A stretch of DNA of 64,000 bases from JBECKS01 sp964557005. Its GTDB lineage: Bacteria > Pseudomonadota > Gammaproteobacteria > Pseudomonadales > JBECKS01. The stretch covers positions 248,001-312,000 of the forward strand of contig CAZKYI010000002.1 in assembly GCA_964557005.1 (NCBI GenBank). Reading direction: 5' to 3'. The notes under the pieces are model-generated. The model saw only the letters and a list, made by a program, of their open reading frames with translations, did not search any database and was not told the origin of the DNA. Positions 25,382-34,682 of this stretch are shown in pieces. A program made the position numbers and the translations under genes. Position 1 is the first letter of the stretch. Each line of letters begins with the position of its first letter.

Positions 25382-26374
25382 ATGTCTTCTGAAGTTGAGC
25401 AATCCCTTAATGACATTCGCCGAATGCGCTTGTGGCAGCATTCAATGCCACCCTTGGAACTTGACCAACCCTGTTGCCCGAATGAGGGGCATCGCGATTA
25501 TCTGAAGTTTTATGGCTTGTTAGGCTGTGCTCAATTCGAAGGTGTGAAGTATTACGCAGGCTATAAAGCATTTGGTAGCGATAAAATTTTCCACCAACTG
25601 TTTCTCCAGACACAGCCCTCCGAGCTTGTGCTGATTGTGCATGGCTATACCGATCACGCAGGCCTGTTTGCCAGAGTAATCCGCTATTTGCTGGCCAGCG
25701 GGCGTTCGGTGCTGATTTATGATCAGCAAGGCCATGGGCTTTCAAGCGGTGAACGGGCAAGCATTGCCAGTTTCGGGGCTTATGTTTCCCTGTTACATGA
25801 AAACTTTGGCTTCTATCAGGCACAGGCGCTGGTACAGAAAGCGCTGGGGCAGCGCATACATATCCTTGCGCAAAGCATGGGTGGCGCGGTGACGATGCGT
25901 TGGTTATTGCAGGCGCATGCACATCAGCAAGCGTTGGGTAAAGTTATCTTGTTTGCTCCTTTGGTAAGGCCGAAGGCATGGAAACAGGCACTGTGGTCAA
26001 CGCGCTTTCTGAGTCTGGTGATCAAAAGTGTGCCCAGACCCTATAGCGCCAATTCCGAGGATCAGGCTTTCAGCCGTTTTGTGTTTTATCAGGATCCGGT
26101 ACAGCATGACCGAGTGCCAACCCAATGGGTGAAAGCCATGATTGAATCGGCAAATGATTTCGATGCCCTGGCAGGCAGTGAATTTCCCTTATGGATAATA
26201 CAGGGAGATAACGATGGCACCGTGGATTGGGAATACAACCTGCCTTCCATCAAAAACAAGTTTCCCAATGCGGTGATTTGTATGGTGCCTGAGGCCAGGC
26301 ACCATCTTGCGGGGGAATCTGCGCGATTACAGCAGCAGATTTTTGCTTGTCTGGAACAAGCATTTGGCAGTTAA
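25382..26374 (+). CDS. alpha/beta hydrolase, monoacylglycerol lipase-like
   Basis: 330 aa from ATG 25382; a TTG at 25325 would add 19 residues. Oxyanion motif HGYTDHAG, then the nucleophile elbow AQSMGGAV, an acid in QGDNDGTVD and the histidine in ARHHLAGE complete a Ser hydrolase triad. The arrangement matches the serine aminopeptidase S33/monoacylglycerol lipase group. The substrate is probably a fatty-acid ester. It is a single gene between convergent or opposite neighbours. Confidence 0.85.
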   Translation: MSSEVEQSLNDIRRMRLWQHSMPPLELDQPCCPNEGHRDYLKFYGLLGCAQFEGVKYYAGYKAFGSDKIFHQLFLQTQPSELVLIVHGYTDHAGLFARVIRYLLASGRSVLIYDQQGHGLSSGERASIASFGAYVSLLHENFGFYQAQALVQKALGQRIHILAQSMGGAVTMRWLLQAHAHQQALGKVILFAPLVRPKAWKQALWSTRFLSLVIKSVPRPYSANSEDQAFSRFVFYQDPVQHDRVPTQWVKAMIESANDFDALAGSEFPLWIIQGDNDGTVDWEYNLPSIKNKFPNAVICMVPEARHHLAGESARLQQQIFACLEQAFGS

Positions 26375-26388
26375 AGTTTCGCGAATCG

Positions 26389-26994
26389 TTAAAGACCAAA
26401 CAGGGTCTTGTTGCTTTGTTTGCGAATTTCTTTTTCACCTTGCCATTCGATGATGCCGGTACGAATGTCCATCAGCTTCAAGGTGGTTTTCATGTACACA
26501 TCTTTGGTTTTATCACTTCTTTTGACAATGCTGCTGATGTTTCCATAAAGCATATATTCCGCACCAATTTGTTGACCCACTTTTACGGCGGTACTTTCAT
26601 CCACCAGACCACTGTTGAGCTGGTAGTTATATTGTTTTTTCACCGCGTCAACCTTGCTCATGTCAATGAAGCGAAATTTACCCGTATTGATAAGCTTAGT
26701 GCTGATGGTGTCGGTAATGGATTCTGTATCAATGTGTTCACTGGTTTTGTTTTGAATGCCATCGATAAACAGCACCGGACGACGACCCTCCAGCAAGGTA
26801 ACAATATGCTCGGTGGTCAGCAGTGAATCGACCAGCGTAATCGAGCTTTGCTGCAAGTCGGTTGAACCAAAGCCGGTGGTGACGGTTTCAACATCACCCG
26901 CATCCTCGTAAGTGACTTTGCTTGCACAGCCACTCACTAGAAAACCCAATAACAGGCAGAAAGAAAGCGCGGTTAAATTTTTGATATTTTTCAT
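26389..26994 (-). CDS. lpoB: LpoB-like lipoprotein activator of penicillin-binding protein
   Basis: 201 aa with lipobox LVSGC (Cys23). The mature part fits LpoB: RRPVLFIDGIQNKTSEHIDTESITDTISTKL and AEYMLYGNISSIVKR. In enterobacteria LpoB reaches from the outer membrane to activate PBP1b for peptidoglycan synthesis. It is the last of a three-gene run COG3014-ycfL-lpoB seen in many gammaproteobacteria. SD is weak. Confidence 0.85.
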   Translation of the reverse strand: MKNIKNLTALSFCLLLGFLVSGCASKVTYEDAGDVETVTTGFGSTDLQQSSITLVDSLLTTEHIVTLLEGRRPVLFIDGIQNKTSEHIDTESITDTISTKLINTGKFRFIDMSKVDAVKKQYNYQLNSGLVDESTAVKVGQQIGAEYMLYGNISSIVKRSDKTKDVYMKTTLKLMDIRTGIIEWQGEKEIRKQSNKTLFGL

Positions 26995-27020
26995 AACAAT
27001 GTCCTTAATGGGTTGAAAGT

Positions 27021-27416
27021 TTAATCCCGAATGGTGATTCTGATTTCAGTGACTTTTTCTGTCGGCGCAGTGAGCTTGACCGTGCGTTCTGATTTTCCTG
27101 TCAGAATCAATTTATTCCATACCGCACGTTCTGGCTCCACTTCAATACCTTGTTCATCAAACCAGTGCGCACGATAATGAATATCCTGAGTGAAAGACCA
27201 TTTGTTGCGTAATTGGACATTGGCAACCAGTAAATTATTCACCCGTGTGGTTTTGATGTCATCGAGCGAGATGCGCATGCCGACAATAAAATTTTGTGTG
27301 TCAGAGCTCATTTCATGTCTGCCATTCACATAGGAAGCCTGTCCGGTAATGCCGGAAGTACAAGCCGCCAGTAGATAGATGCCAGATAACAATAAAAGTG
27401 TTTTGATAAAATTCAT
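27021..27416 (-). CDS. ycfL: YcfL-family lipoprotein (DUF1425)
   Basis: 131 aa with lipobox LLAAC (Cys19). The mature domain follows YcfL: GMRISLDDIKTTRVNNLLVANVQLRNKWSFTQDIHYRAHWFDEQGIEVEPERAVWNKLILTG. Function unknown; in E. coli ycfL lies beside lpoB (ycfM), as here. The gap to lpoB is 26 bases. Confidence 0.85.
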   Translation of the reverse strand: MNFIKTLLLLSGIYLLAACTSGITGQASYVNGRHEMSSDTQNFIVGMRISLDDIKTTRVNNLLVANVQLRNKWSFTQDIHYRAHWFDEQGIEVEPERAVWNKLILTGKSERTVKLTAPTEKVTEIRITIRD

Positions 27417-27438
27417 GCGTTTGATTCCTGAGTAAAAA

Positions 27439-28833
27439 TTAAAAAGTGTACATGCTGTGATAAATATGTTGATTCATCGGATTCGATATACGAATCAAGG
27501 TAGTTTCTCCTTCAGCAATACTAACATCGATTTCATGCACTAATGTAGATTTGCCAAGGTGAATTTTGTGTGAACCGGGTGGCAATGAAAAGTGCGCAAT
27601 CTGCACATTTCGCGGCAGGCTAAGCCATGAGCGTAAATCTGCACGCTCAGACAGCAACGAATAAACATTGCTCATAAAGCCTGTGAGGTTGTTCTCCTGA
27701 TAGGCTTCCCGTTGCAGGCGCGCCTTGGTATTGACCCTGAGCATTTGACGCAGCAGACGGCTAAAAGCACCTTCCTGCAAGGCTTTGGCTGCCAGAGCGT
27801 GGGTATCGATAATGGTTTCAGTCTGTGCGAGTTTTTGTTTGCCTGAATAAACAGCGACAGGCGCAGAGGCTTGCCAAGGCGTGATGTAAGTCGGGAAAGC
27901 GAAAGAATAAATTCTTTCATAGGTGCTGAAAGGCAAAAAGATTTCAGCCTTTTCGGGAATGAAACCTTCTTCATAAAAAATAATGACATTGTGTTTGTGA
28001 CGCGCATTTTTGTTTGGTTCAGAAATGAGCGATTGAAAACGCTGTAAATCGGCATTCATGTGCAAGTTGTTTGCCAAACGCCAGACATTCTGTTGTATGT
28101 AGTTGTTGTCGGGATAAATTCCCAGTGCTCTTTTGAAATCAATGTAGGCACCATTCAAATCACCGCCTGCTTCACGTATCAATGCAGAATAGTAAAACGT
28201 GTAGGCATTTTGAAAAGAATTCTTGACCTGATTGGCTGCTTTGAAGTTTTCAGCCATTTGCTTCTGAAATTGTTCGGGATTAGCAGATATACCTTCCTGT
28301 GTGGCTTTTTGTTCGGCCTTTACCAAATCCTTATGGTGTTTTTCCAGAGCAAACTCCTGTTCTTCATTGGCGCGTCGAATTTCGATTAAAGCACCTTCAA
28401 TATTTTTATCCGCAAGATAGTTAAACGATTGAAAATGAATGGCAAAAATTCTTTCATAGGCTTCTGCCTGATAACGAAACGCATTGTCGTTCAGGGCAAG
28501 CGAGCCAATCAGTTCACCGCCTTCGCTCAGGCTGAGTTGTGCGCGTTCGTCGCTCTCCTGAAAATATGCAAAAGCCTGATTGAAACGTTGCTTGCTGAGT
28601 TGGGTATCACCCGCCATTTGTGCCAGATGAGCACTTTCCAGTGTGTCGAGCAGAACGTTGGGGCCTTTGCCCTTGCGCTCAAGTTTTTGTGCAGCTTGCA
28701 AGGCCTGACCTGAGCCAGTCAGATTTTTGATGGCTATAAACTGTTCGGGATAGGAAATAAAAAAACTGGAACTCGCACATGCAAATAAAAACAGAACCGT
28801 GAATGTGCAACATGATTTGATGAGCGCATTCAT
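27439..28833 (-). CDS. COG3014-family lipoprotein with TPR-like repeats
   Basis: 464 aa with lipobox LFLFAC (Cys19). The helical first half includes TPR-like pairs such as RAQLSLSEGGELIGSLALNDNAFRYQAEAYERI and DFKRALGIYPDNNYI; the second half is beta-rich. The COG3014 family is found upstream of ycfL/lpoB and is predicted to be an envelope protein; function unknown. The three genes on this strand are spaced 22-26 bases apart and form one operon. Confidence 0.8.
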   Translation of the reverse strand: MNALIKSCCTFTVLFLFACASSSFFISYPEQFIAIKNLTGSGQALQAAQKLERKGKGPNVLLDTLESAHLAQMAGDTQLSKQRFNQAFAYFQESDERAQLSLSEGGELIGSLALNDNAFRYQAEAYERIFAIHFQSFNYLADKNIEGALIEIRRANEEQEFALEKHHKDLVKAEQKATQEGISANPEQFQKQMAENFKAANQVKNSFQNAYTFYYSALIREAGGDLNGAYIDFKRALGIYPDNNYIQQNVWRLANNLHMNADLQRFQSLISEPNKNARHKHNVIIFYEEGFIPEKAEIFLPFSTYERIYSFAFPTYITPWQASAPVAVYSGKQKLAQTETIIDTHALAAKALQEGAFSRLLRQMLRVNTKARLQREAYQENNLTGFMSNVYSLLSERADLRSWLSLPRNVQIAHFSLPPGSHKIHLGKSTLVHEIDVSIAEGETTLIRISNPMNQHIYHSMYTF

Positions 28834-28859
28834 GTTAATGGTTTAATCCACTGCTGAAA

Positions 28860-29534
28860 TCATGATTTGAGAATTTTAACGCCTGCATCGCTTCCCAGCA
28901 GAGCAATGTTGGCTTTTTGTTGGGAGAAAATCCCATTGCATACCACGCCGACGATATTGTTAAGTTTTTCTTCAAAACTTTTTGGATCGGTAATGCGTAA
29001 ATTATGTACGTCGAGAATGATATTGCCGTTATCAGTAATAAAATCTTTTCTCACGGTGGGGTCGCCACCCAATTTAACCAGCGCACGCGCAACCGCACTG
29101 CGTGCCATAGGAATCACTTCCACGGGCAGGGGGAACTTGCCAAGCACATTAACTAATTTACTGTCGTCAGCAATGCAAACAAATTTATCGGCAACACTGG
29201 CGACAATTTTTTCGCGCGTGAGTGCGCCACCTCCCCCTTTGATTAAATTCAGTTGAGGGTCTATTTCATCTGCGCCATCAATATAAACGGAAATTTCATG
29301 CACGCTGTTTAAATCAAAAACGGGAATGCCATGCGATTTCAAGCGCTTCGCAGATGCCTCGGAACTGGCGACAGTGCCTTCAATTAAATGTTTTTTTGCT
29401 GCAAGGGCATCAATAAAGTAGTTGGCTGTTGAGCCTGTGCCTATGCCGATAATGGTTCCTGCTTCAACGTAATCCAGAGCAGCAAGGGCAACGGCTTGTT
29501 TTTTCTTTTCGGCATCGTGTTTTGAAACAGTCAT
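28860..29534 (-). CDS. rpiA: ribose-5-phosphate isomerase A
   Basis: 224 aa. Motifs GIGTGSTANYFIDAL (phosphate binding), SSEASAKRL, YIDGADEIDPQLNLIKGGGGALTREK (catalytic) and ADDSKLVNVLGKFPLPVEVIPMA are intact. It interconverts ribose and ribulose 5-phosphate. It is divergent from ilvA (105 bases between starts), a conserved gammaproteobacterial arrangement. Confidence 0.97.
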   Translation of the reverse strand: MTVSKHDAEKKKQAVALAALDYVEAGTIIGIGTGSTANYFIDALAAKKHLIEGTVASSEASAKRLKSHGIPVFDLNSVHEISVYIDGADEIDPQLNLIKGGGGALTREKIVASVADKFVCIADDSKLVNVLGKFPLPVEVIPMARSAVARALVKLGGDPTVRKDFITDNGNIILDVHNLRITDPKSFEEKLNNIVGVVCNGIFSQQKANIALLGSDAGVKILKS

Positions 29535-29638
29535 TGGCGGTGCTCATCTTATTTAGCTGGAAAATTTCAGGTATGATTTGCGCTTGTTTGTTGTATCGCT
29601 TTGAATCATCGCATCTTTAAAGTTAATTGGAAATCACC

Positions 29639-31168
29639 GTGACCAGCATCGAGTCGTATATCAAGAAAATTCTTCAGGCAGCCATTTATGATGTGGTGGA
29701 AGAAACGCCGATTGATTCAGCGAAGTGGCTTTCGCGCCGTTTGAACAATCAGGTTTTGTTAAAAAGAGAAGATTTGCAATCGGTATTCTCTTTCAAGATT
29801 CGCGGTGCCTATAACAAACTGAAAACACTCAAACCCGATGAACTTGAAAAAGGTGTGATTGCCGCTTCAGCGGGCAACCATGCGCAGGGTGTTGCATTGG
29901 CTGCAAGTCGCATGGGTATTAAGGCTGTGATTGTGATGCCAACCACTACACCTGAAATCAAGGTGAACTCGGTAAAATCATTTGGCGCGGAAGTGGTTTT
30001 GTTTGGTGATACCTTCGATGTGGCGAGCACGCATGCCAGAGCGCTGCAAGCGCAACATGGTTATCATTTTGTTCACCCTTATGATGATGCCGATGTGATT
30101 GCAGGGCAGGGCACCATCGGTATGGAAATCCTGCGTCAGCATTCCACTGCTTTGCATGCGGTATTTTTGCCTGTCGGCGGCGGTGGTTTGATTGCCGGTG
30201 TTGCAGCTTATTTGCGTTACATTCGCCCTGAAATAAAAATTATTGGTGTGGAGGCGGAAGATTCCGCCTGTCTTTACGCGGCCATGCAAGCGGGTGAACG
30301 GGTTACCTTGAAAAGTGTCGGGCTTTTTGCCGATGGTGTGGCCGTTGCGCAAATTGGTGCAGAGCCGTTTCGTTTGATACAACAAGGTTTGGTCGATGAA
30401 GTATTGACGGTGAATTCCGATGAAATCTGCGCAGCCATCAAGGACATCTTCGAAGATACCCGTTCCATTGCCGAGCCTGCGGGTGCACTTTCGCTTGCGG
30501 GTTTGAAAAAATATGTGGAACGTGAGCAAATGACACAGCAAACCTTGCTGGCGGTGGTGAGTGGTGCCAATACCAACTTTGATCGTTTACGGCACATTTC
30601 CGAGCGCACAGAACTTGGTGAAGGTCGTGAAGCGATTTTTGCCGTGGAAATTCCCGAACAACCTGGCAGTTTCAAAAGATTTTGTGAATTGTTAGGTTCG
30701 AGAAACATTACAGAATTTAATTATCGTTATGCCAATAGCGCACGTGCGCAGGTTTTTGTCGGCGTGCAAATGAGTGCCTCCAATCGCATCGAAGATCGCA
30801 AAGCGCTGGTCAATTTATTCAAGGAAGAAGGCTATTGTGTGGTGGACATGTCGGATAACGAATTGGCAAAACTGCACATTCGCCATATGGTGGGTGGGCA
30901 GGCGCCAGCCATTATTGAAAACGAAGTGTTGTATCGTTTTGAATTTCCTGAGCGCCCGGGTGCTTTGTTAAATTTTTTACAGAGGGTTGGCAATCGCTGG
31001 AACATCAGCTTGTTTCATTATCGAAATCACGGTGCAGATTTTGGCCGTGTGCTGGTGGGTTTACAGGTTGATCGCGCGGAACAGGTGGCAAACTATCTTG
31101 ATGAACTCGGTTTCCCCTACATGGAAGAAAGCGATAATCCTGCGTATAAAATTTTTCTTAACAGTTAA
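29639..31168 (+). CDS. ilvA: threonine ammonia-lyase, biosynthetic
   Basis: About 509 aa from GTG 29639; TTG 29627 is an alternative start. The PLP-lysine motif is LKREDLQSVFSFKIRGAYNK, with SAGNHAQGVA and the glycine loop LPVGGGGLIAG. Two ACT-like regulatory domains follow after residue 325 (EIPEQPGSFKRF and EFPERPGALLNF), as in the isoleucine-inhibited biosynthetic enzyme. It converts threonine to 2-oxobutanoate, the first step to isoleucine. Confidence 0.95.
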   Translation: MTSIESYIKKILQAAIYDVVEETPIDSAKWLSRRLNNQVLLKREDLQSVFSFKIRGAYNKLKTLKPDELEKGVIAASAGNHAQGVALAASRMGIKAVIVMPTTTPEIKVNSVKSFGAEVVLFGDTFDVASTHARALQAQHGYHFVHPYDDADVIAGQGTIGMEILRQHSTALHAVFLPVGGGGLIAGVAAYLRYIRPEIKIIGVEAEDSACLYAAMQAGERVTLKSVGLFADGVAVAQIGAEPFRLIQQGLVDEVLTVNSDEICAAIKDIFEDTRSIAEPAGALSLAGLKKYVEREQMTQQTLLAVVSGANTNFDRLRHISERTELGEGREAIFAVEIPEQPGSFKRFCELLGSRNITEFNYRYANSARAQVFVGVQMSASNRIEDRKALVNLFKEEGYCVVDMSDNELAKLHIRHMVGGQAPAIIENEVLYRFEFPERPGALLNFLQRVGNRWNISLFHYRNHGADFGRVLVGLQVDRAEQVANYLDELGFPYMEESDNPAYKIFLNS

Positions 31169-31182
31169 TGATTCTGAATCAA

Positions 31183-31683
31183 TCAAACTGCCAGAATTTT
31201 TCGGGGCTTGATGTCCCAAACTGCAGTTTGAATACGCTCTACTTGCTGACATTGATGAGCTATACCTAACAAGTATAAGCGCGGGAATTTTTTATCCTTC
31301 ATAAAAGCAAAACTGTAATCGTAGTAACCACCGCCCATACCCAAACGGTTTCCGTGTTTATCAAAAGCGGTTAAAGGCATGATAACCAGATGCAGCCTGT
31401 GAAGATGAAAAGCTTTATTTTTTTTATAAAAACCAAGCTGTTTTGTATTCTTTTTCATTTTCGGAAAATAGCAGGATTTGCCTTGTTTCAAGGCACGTTT
31501 TCCAATCAATTCGGGATTGATTTCACCATCAAAGGCTGAATACAAAGCAATATGGCGAGCGCGTTTAAAACACGCAAGTGCACACACTTTTTCGCATAAT
31601 TTTTTTGCGGCAAGCTGTTGTTGCAGAGGAGTCAGTGCTTTGCGTTTAAGGCGAGCTTGCGTGCGCAGTGTGTGGTTATCCAT
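31183..31683 (-). CDS. fau: 5-formyltetrahydrofolate cyclo-ligase
   Basis: 166 aa. LRTQARLKRKAL at the N-terminus, EINPELIGKRALKQGKSCYFPKM and the C-terminal substrate/ATP motif LGMGGGYYDYSFAF are characteristic. It converts 5-formyl-THF to methenyl-THF. Directly downstream of 6S RNA on the same strand, as in E. coli ssrS-ygfA. Confidence 0.93.
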   Translation of the reverse strand: MDNHTLRTQARLKRKALTPLQQQLAAKKLCEKVCALACFKRARHIALYSAFDGEINPELIGKRALKQGKSCYFPKMKKNTKQLGFYKKNKAFHLHRLHLVIMPLTAFDKHGNRLGMGGGYYDYSFAFMKDKKFPRLYLLGIAHQCQQVERIQTAVWDIKPRKILAV

Positions 31684-31707
31684 GACTGGCCAGTGTAAGG
31701 CAGGGAA

Positions 31708-31884
31708 AACAAAACCCGGGTTGCCGCTGTTGACGGTGCCCTTGAACCCGAAAGTTCAAGGTGGCGACGCCGCGATATATCAGGCTTTCCGTCAAGCGGA
31801 CATGCACACCATATCAGCGAGCAATCACCGAAGGGAGATTATCGGCTCAGGGAACTTGGTCAACTGGCGAACACCCCAGGGAAG
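31708..31884 (-). ncRNA. ssrS: 6S RNA
   Basis: The minus strand carries the 6S landmarks in order: CCCTGAGCCGATAATCTCCC on the 5' side, a long central region, then CCTTGAACTTTCGGGTTCAAGGG on the 3' side, which is the conserved 3' hairpin, and complementary closing ends. About 177 nt, the usual size. Position between zapA and fau is the classic gammaproteobacterial synteny. A promoter precedes it (TTGTTG, 16 bp, TATACT at about 31890-31895). It binds and inhibits sigma70 RNA polymerase in stationary phase. The ends are estimated within about 5 bases. Confidence 0.93.
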
Positions 31885-31999
31885 AATTCAGTATAGTAAA
31901 ACTGGATGTAACAACAAGCTTGACTTGAAAAAATTATATAAAAACAGGTAAGCCTGTTCAGGATTCAGATGAGTGGTCAGAAAACTGTAAATGAATTGC

Positions 32000-32311
32000 C
32001 TATTCGTTGATGTCTAAAAGAATCTGTTCAACTTTTTTGGTGAGAAATTCAATTTTTTGAGAAGCCTTAACCAGTTTCTGGTCTTGCGCCTTGTCGAGTT
32101 GCAGCAAATCGTTGGCAAGATTGAGCGCGACCATCACCGCAATTTTTTCTGTGCCAATGATGCTGCCACCATGTTTGATTTCATTCATTTGCTTGTCGAG
32201 GTGGCGTGCTGCCGCACGCAGATTTTCTTCCTGACCCTCAGGGCAGCCAACACGATATTCCTTGCCCAGAATCTGGACACTCACTGAATTGGGGCTGGAG
32301 TTTTGTGACAT
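32000..32311 (-). CDS. zapA: cell division protein ZapA
   Basis: 103 aa from ATG 32311 (MSQNSSPNSVSVQILGKEY), with SD GGGAAAA; the upstream extension to 32347 overlaps the next gene. SVQILGKEYRVGCPEGQEENLRAAARHLD is the ZapA globular head and the rest is coiled coil. It bundles FtsZ filaments. 6S RNA lies downstream, as usual. Confidence 0.93.
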   Translation of the reverse strand: MSQNSSPNSVSVQILGKEYRVGCPEGQEENLRAAARHLDKQMNEIKHGGSIIGTEKIAVMVALNLANDLLQLDKAQDQKLVKASQKIEFLTKKVEQILLDINE

Positions 32312-32339
32312 GGTTTTCCCTTTTGCAATCAATGCGCTG

Positions 32340-32522
32340 CTAGCCAATTGATTTCAGCTTGCGAATCATTTCTTCAACTTTGGTTTTGGCGAGTTTGTTT
32401 TTTTCGGTTAACTCGATTTCTTTAACTTTGAGTGCTTCGTTCTGTGTCTTGATTCTATGAGATGCTTTTAGCAAGGCTTCTACGCGGTGTTCGAGTGCGG
32501 ACAGTTTTTCATCTAGAGACAT
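32340..32522 (-). CDS. TIGR02449-family ZapB-like coiled-coil protein
   Basis: 60 aa from ATG 32522 (MSLDEKLSALEHRVEALL). Almost entirely one coiled coil with heptad leucines. This small family regularly precedes zapA in pseudomonad-type gammaproteobacteria and is thought to be a ZapB-like division factor; the role is inferred from position and shape. Confidence 0.82.
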   Translation of the reverse strand: MSLDEKLSALEHRVEALLKASHRIKTQNEALKVKEIELTEKNKLAKTKVEEMIRKLKSIG

Positions 32523-32734
32523 AGGCACAACCCAATTTATAGTGTGTGTTCTGAACGGTTTACCAAAGTTCAAAACTTTCTTAATAAAGGTTAGTAAGGC
32601 ATTGTAATAAAGGGATTTTCATTATCAAGCATATTATAAGCCGTTTGCTGTTACGGGACTTTCTTCTCATCAAAGCGGCACTCCGCTATGCTAGCGCGCC
32701 TGATACTAGGCTCGATAACACAGCAGAAAAAGGC

Positions 32735-33313
32735 ATGAAACGACTGAATTACGATGAAATAAACAGCCAGCTCTCTGACTGGGCGGGGATTTGTTCTTCC
32801 AGCGAGTTACACGGCTTGATTACAGGACTGGCGAGCGTGGGCATGGCTGAAGATGTCAGGCTGCTTGAACAAGTGAGCTTGCGTCATACCAATCTGGACG
32901 CATGTTCTGGGCAGATTAGTGAAGCGATAGAAGCCATGCAGGCAGCCATTCTGGCGCAGCTTGAGAATATCGAATTATCCTTTGAAGCCTTGTTACCCGA
33001 TGATGACGAAGCCATACATAGCAGAGTGCAGGCTTTGGGCGAATGGTGTCAGGGTTTTCTGGTCGGTTTTGGCACGGGGGTAAAACGCGAACAGGCCGTG
33101 TTTTCTCAGGATGCCCAGGAATTACTGCGTGATTTGGTTGAGATTTCCCAGGTTGGGCGTGAACGTGGTGAAGAACCCGATGAGGAAGAAGAACTGGCGT
33201 TCACCGAGCTTCAGGAATACGTACGCACCGCCGCCATGACTTTGTTCGCAGAGTTTGTGCTGGCGCGGGAAAAACAAGACACTCAGATTCAACCCTCCAA
33301 CGATTTCCACTAA
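32735..33313 (+). CDS. ygfB: UPF0149 family protein YgfB
   Basis: 192 aa from ATG 32735 (MKRLNYDEINSQL), with AGAAAAAGG before it. All-helical and acidic: SSSELHGLITGLAS near the start and ALGEWCQGFLVGFG near residue 105 are family signatures. Divergent from zapA and TIGR02449, the standard arrangement upstream of pepP. Function in metabolism is not settled. Confidence 0.93.
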   Translation: MKRLNYDEINSQLSDWAGICSSSELHGLITGLASVGMAEDVRLLEQVSLRHTNLDACSGQISEAIEAMQAAILAQLENIELSFEALLPDDDEAIHSRVQALGEWCQGFLVGFGTGVKREQAVFSQDAQELLRDLVEISQVGRERGEEPDEEEELAFTELQEYVRTAAMTLFAEFVLAREKQDTQIQPSNDFH

Positions 33314-33332
33314 ACACTTTTAGAATATTGTT

Positions 33333-34682
33333 ATGTCTCGCAGCAATCGCATTCCAAAATCCGAATTTGCCCGTCGTCGAAAAGAGCTAATGGACTACAT
33401 GGGGGCAAACAGCATTGCTATTTTGCCTTCTGCACCCGTGCAAGTGCGTAATCGTGATGTCGATTTTGCCTATCGGCAAGACAGTGATTTTCAATATCTT
33501 TCAGGCTTTCCCGAGCCGGAAGCGGTTATGGTTTTGATTCCGGGCAGAGCGCATGGTGAGTTCGTGATGTTTTGCCGCGAGCGAGACAAGCACATGGAAA
33601 CCTGGCACGGTTATCGCGAAGGTCAGGAAGGGGTCATAAAAAATTATGGTGTCAATGATGCCTTCCCCATAGGAGATATTGACGACATTCTTCCCGGGCT
33701 GATTGAAGGCAAGCATAAAGTGTTTTATGCGATGGGTTGTGATCAGGAATTTGATCATCAGGTGATGGACTGGATTAACATCATTCGCAGCAAGGCGAGG
33801 GCAGGTGCTATCCCCCCTGATGAATTTGTTGCGCTCGATCATCAGCTCCATGACATGCGCTTGTATAAAAGCAAGGCTGAAATCGGTGTTATGAAGGAAG
33901 TTGCAGAAATTTCCGCACAGGCACATATCAACGCCATGAAAGTGTGCAAACCTGGTATGTATGAATATGAGCTGGAAGCTGAATTTCTCTATCAATACAC
34001 AAAGAAAGGTTGCGCTTATTCCGCTTATCCCTCGATTGTCGGTTCTGGTAAAAATGCCTGCGTACTGCATTACACAGATAACAACAGCGAGATGAAAGCA
34101 GGCGATTTGGTGTTGATTGATGCAGGCGGTGAACTTGAAGGTTATGCCGCAGACATTACCCGAACTTTTCCTGTGAATGGAAAATTCACCAAGGAACAAA
34201 AGCAACTGTATGAGTTGGTGCTCAAAGCACAACTGGCTGCGATCCAGTCGGTGAAACCTGGTAAACATTGGAATACACCTCACGAAGTGGTTGTTAGAAT
34301 TCTGGTGGAAGGTCTGGTAGAGCTTGGCATACTCAAAGGCAATGTAGATTTGCTGATTGAAAAAGAAGCCTATACGCCTTTCTATATGCACCGTACAGGC
34401 CATTGGCTGGGTATGGACGTGCATGATGTGGGTGATTACAAAGTAGGTGGCGAATGGCGTGTGTTGGAACCTGGCATGGTATTAACCATAGAGCCTGGTT
34501 TGTATATTGCGCCAGATCACAGTGGTGTTGCAGCGAAGTGGAAGGGTATTGGTATTCGTATAGAAGATGATGTTCTGGTCACCAAAAACGGGTGTGAAGT
34601 ATTAACGGCCAGCGTACCAAAATCCGTAAAAGAAATTGAAAGCCTGATGCGTAATAAAAAACCAGCCAAAGGAAAAAAATAA
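33333..34682 (+). CDS. pepP: Xaa-Pro aminopeptidase
   Basis: 449 aa. N-terminal AMP_N domain with FQYLSGFPEPEAVMVL, then the pita-bread fold with metal ligands: IDAGGELEGYAADITRTFP (two Asp), HRTGHWLGMDVHDVG (His) and EPGLYI plus GIRIEDDVLV (two Glu). It removes N-terminal residues before proline using two metal ions. It starts 19 bases after ygfB. Confidence 0.96.
   Translation: MSRSNRIPKSEFARRRKELMDYMGANSIAILPSAPVQVRNRDVDFAYRQDSDFQYLSGFPEPEAVMVLIPGRAHGEFVMFCRERDKHMETWHGYREGQEGVIKNYGVNDAFPIGDIDDILPGLIEGKHKVFYAMGCDQEFDHQVMDWINIIRSKARAGAIPPDEFVALDHQLHDMRLYKSKAEIGVMKEVAEISAQAHINAMKVCKPGMYEYELEAEFLYQYTKKGCAYSAYPSIVGSGKNACVLHYTDNNSEMKAGDLVLIDAGGELEGYAADITRTFPVNGKFTKEQKQLYELVLKAQLAAIQSVKPGKHWNTPHEVVVRILVEGLVELGILKGNVDLLIEKEAYTPFYMHRTGHWLGMDVHDVGDYKVGGEWRVLEPGMVLTIEPGLYIAPDHSGVAAKWKGIGIRIEDDVLVTKNGCEVLTASVPKSVKEIESLMRNKKPAKGKK

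Noticed and set aside
31684..31951. protein-coding frame 31478-31951 on the plus strand
   Set aside because: It covers the 6S RNA and the start of fau in antisense; the 6S consensus and synteny explain the conservation.
33501..34424. 307-codon minus-strand frame opposite pepP
   Set aside because: It mirrors the strongly supported pepP gene; composition is His/Phe/Cys-rich as in antisense shadows and there is no SD or motif.
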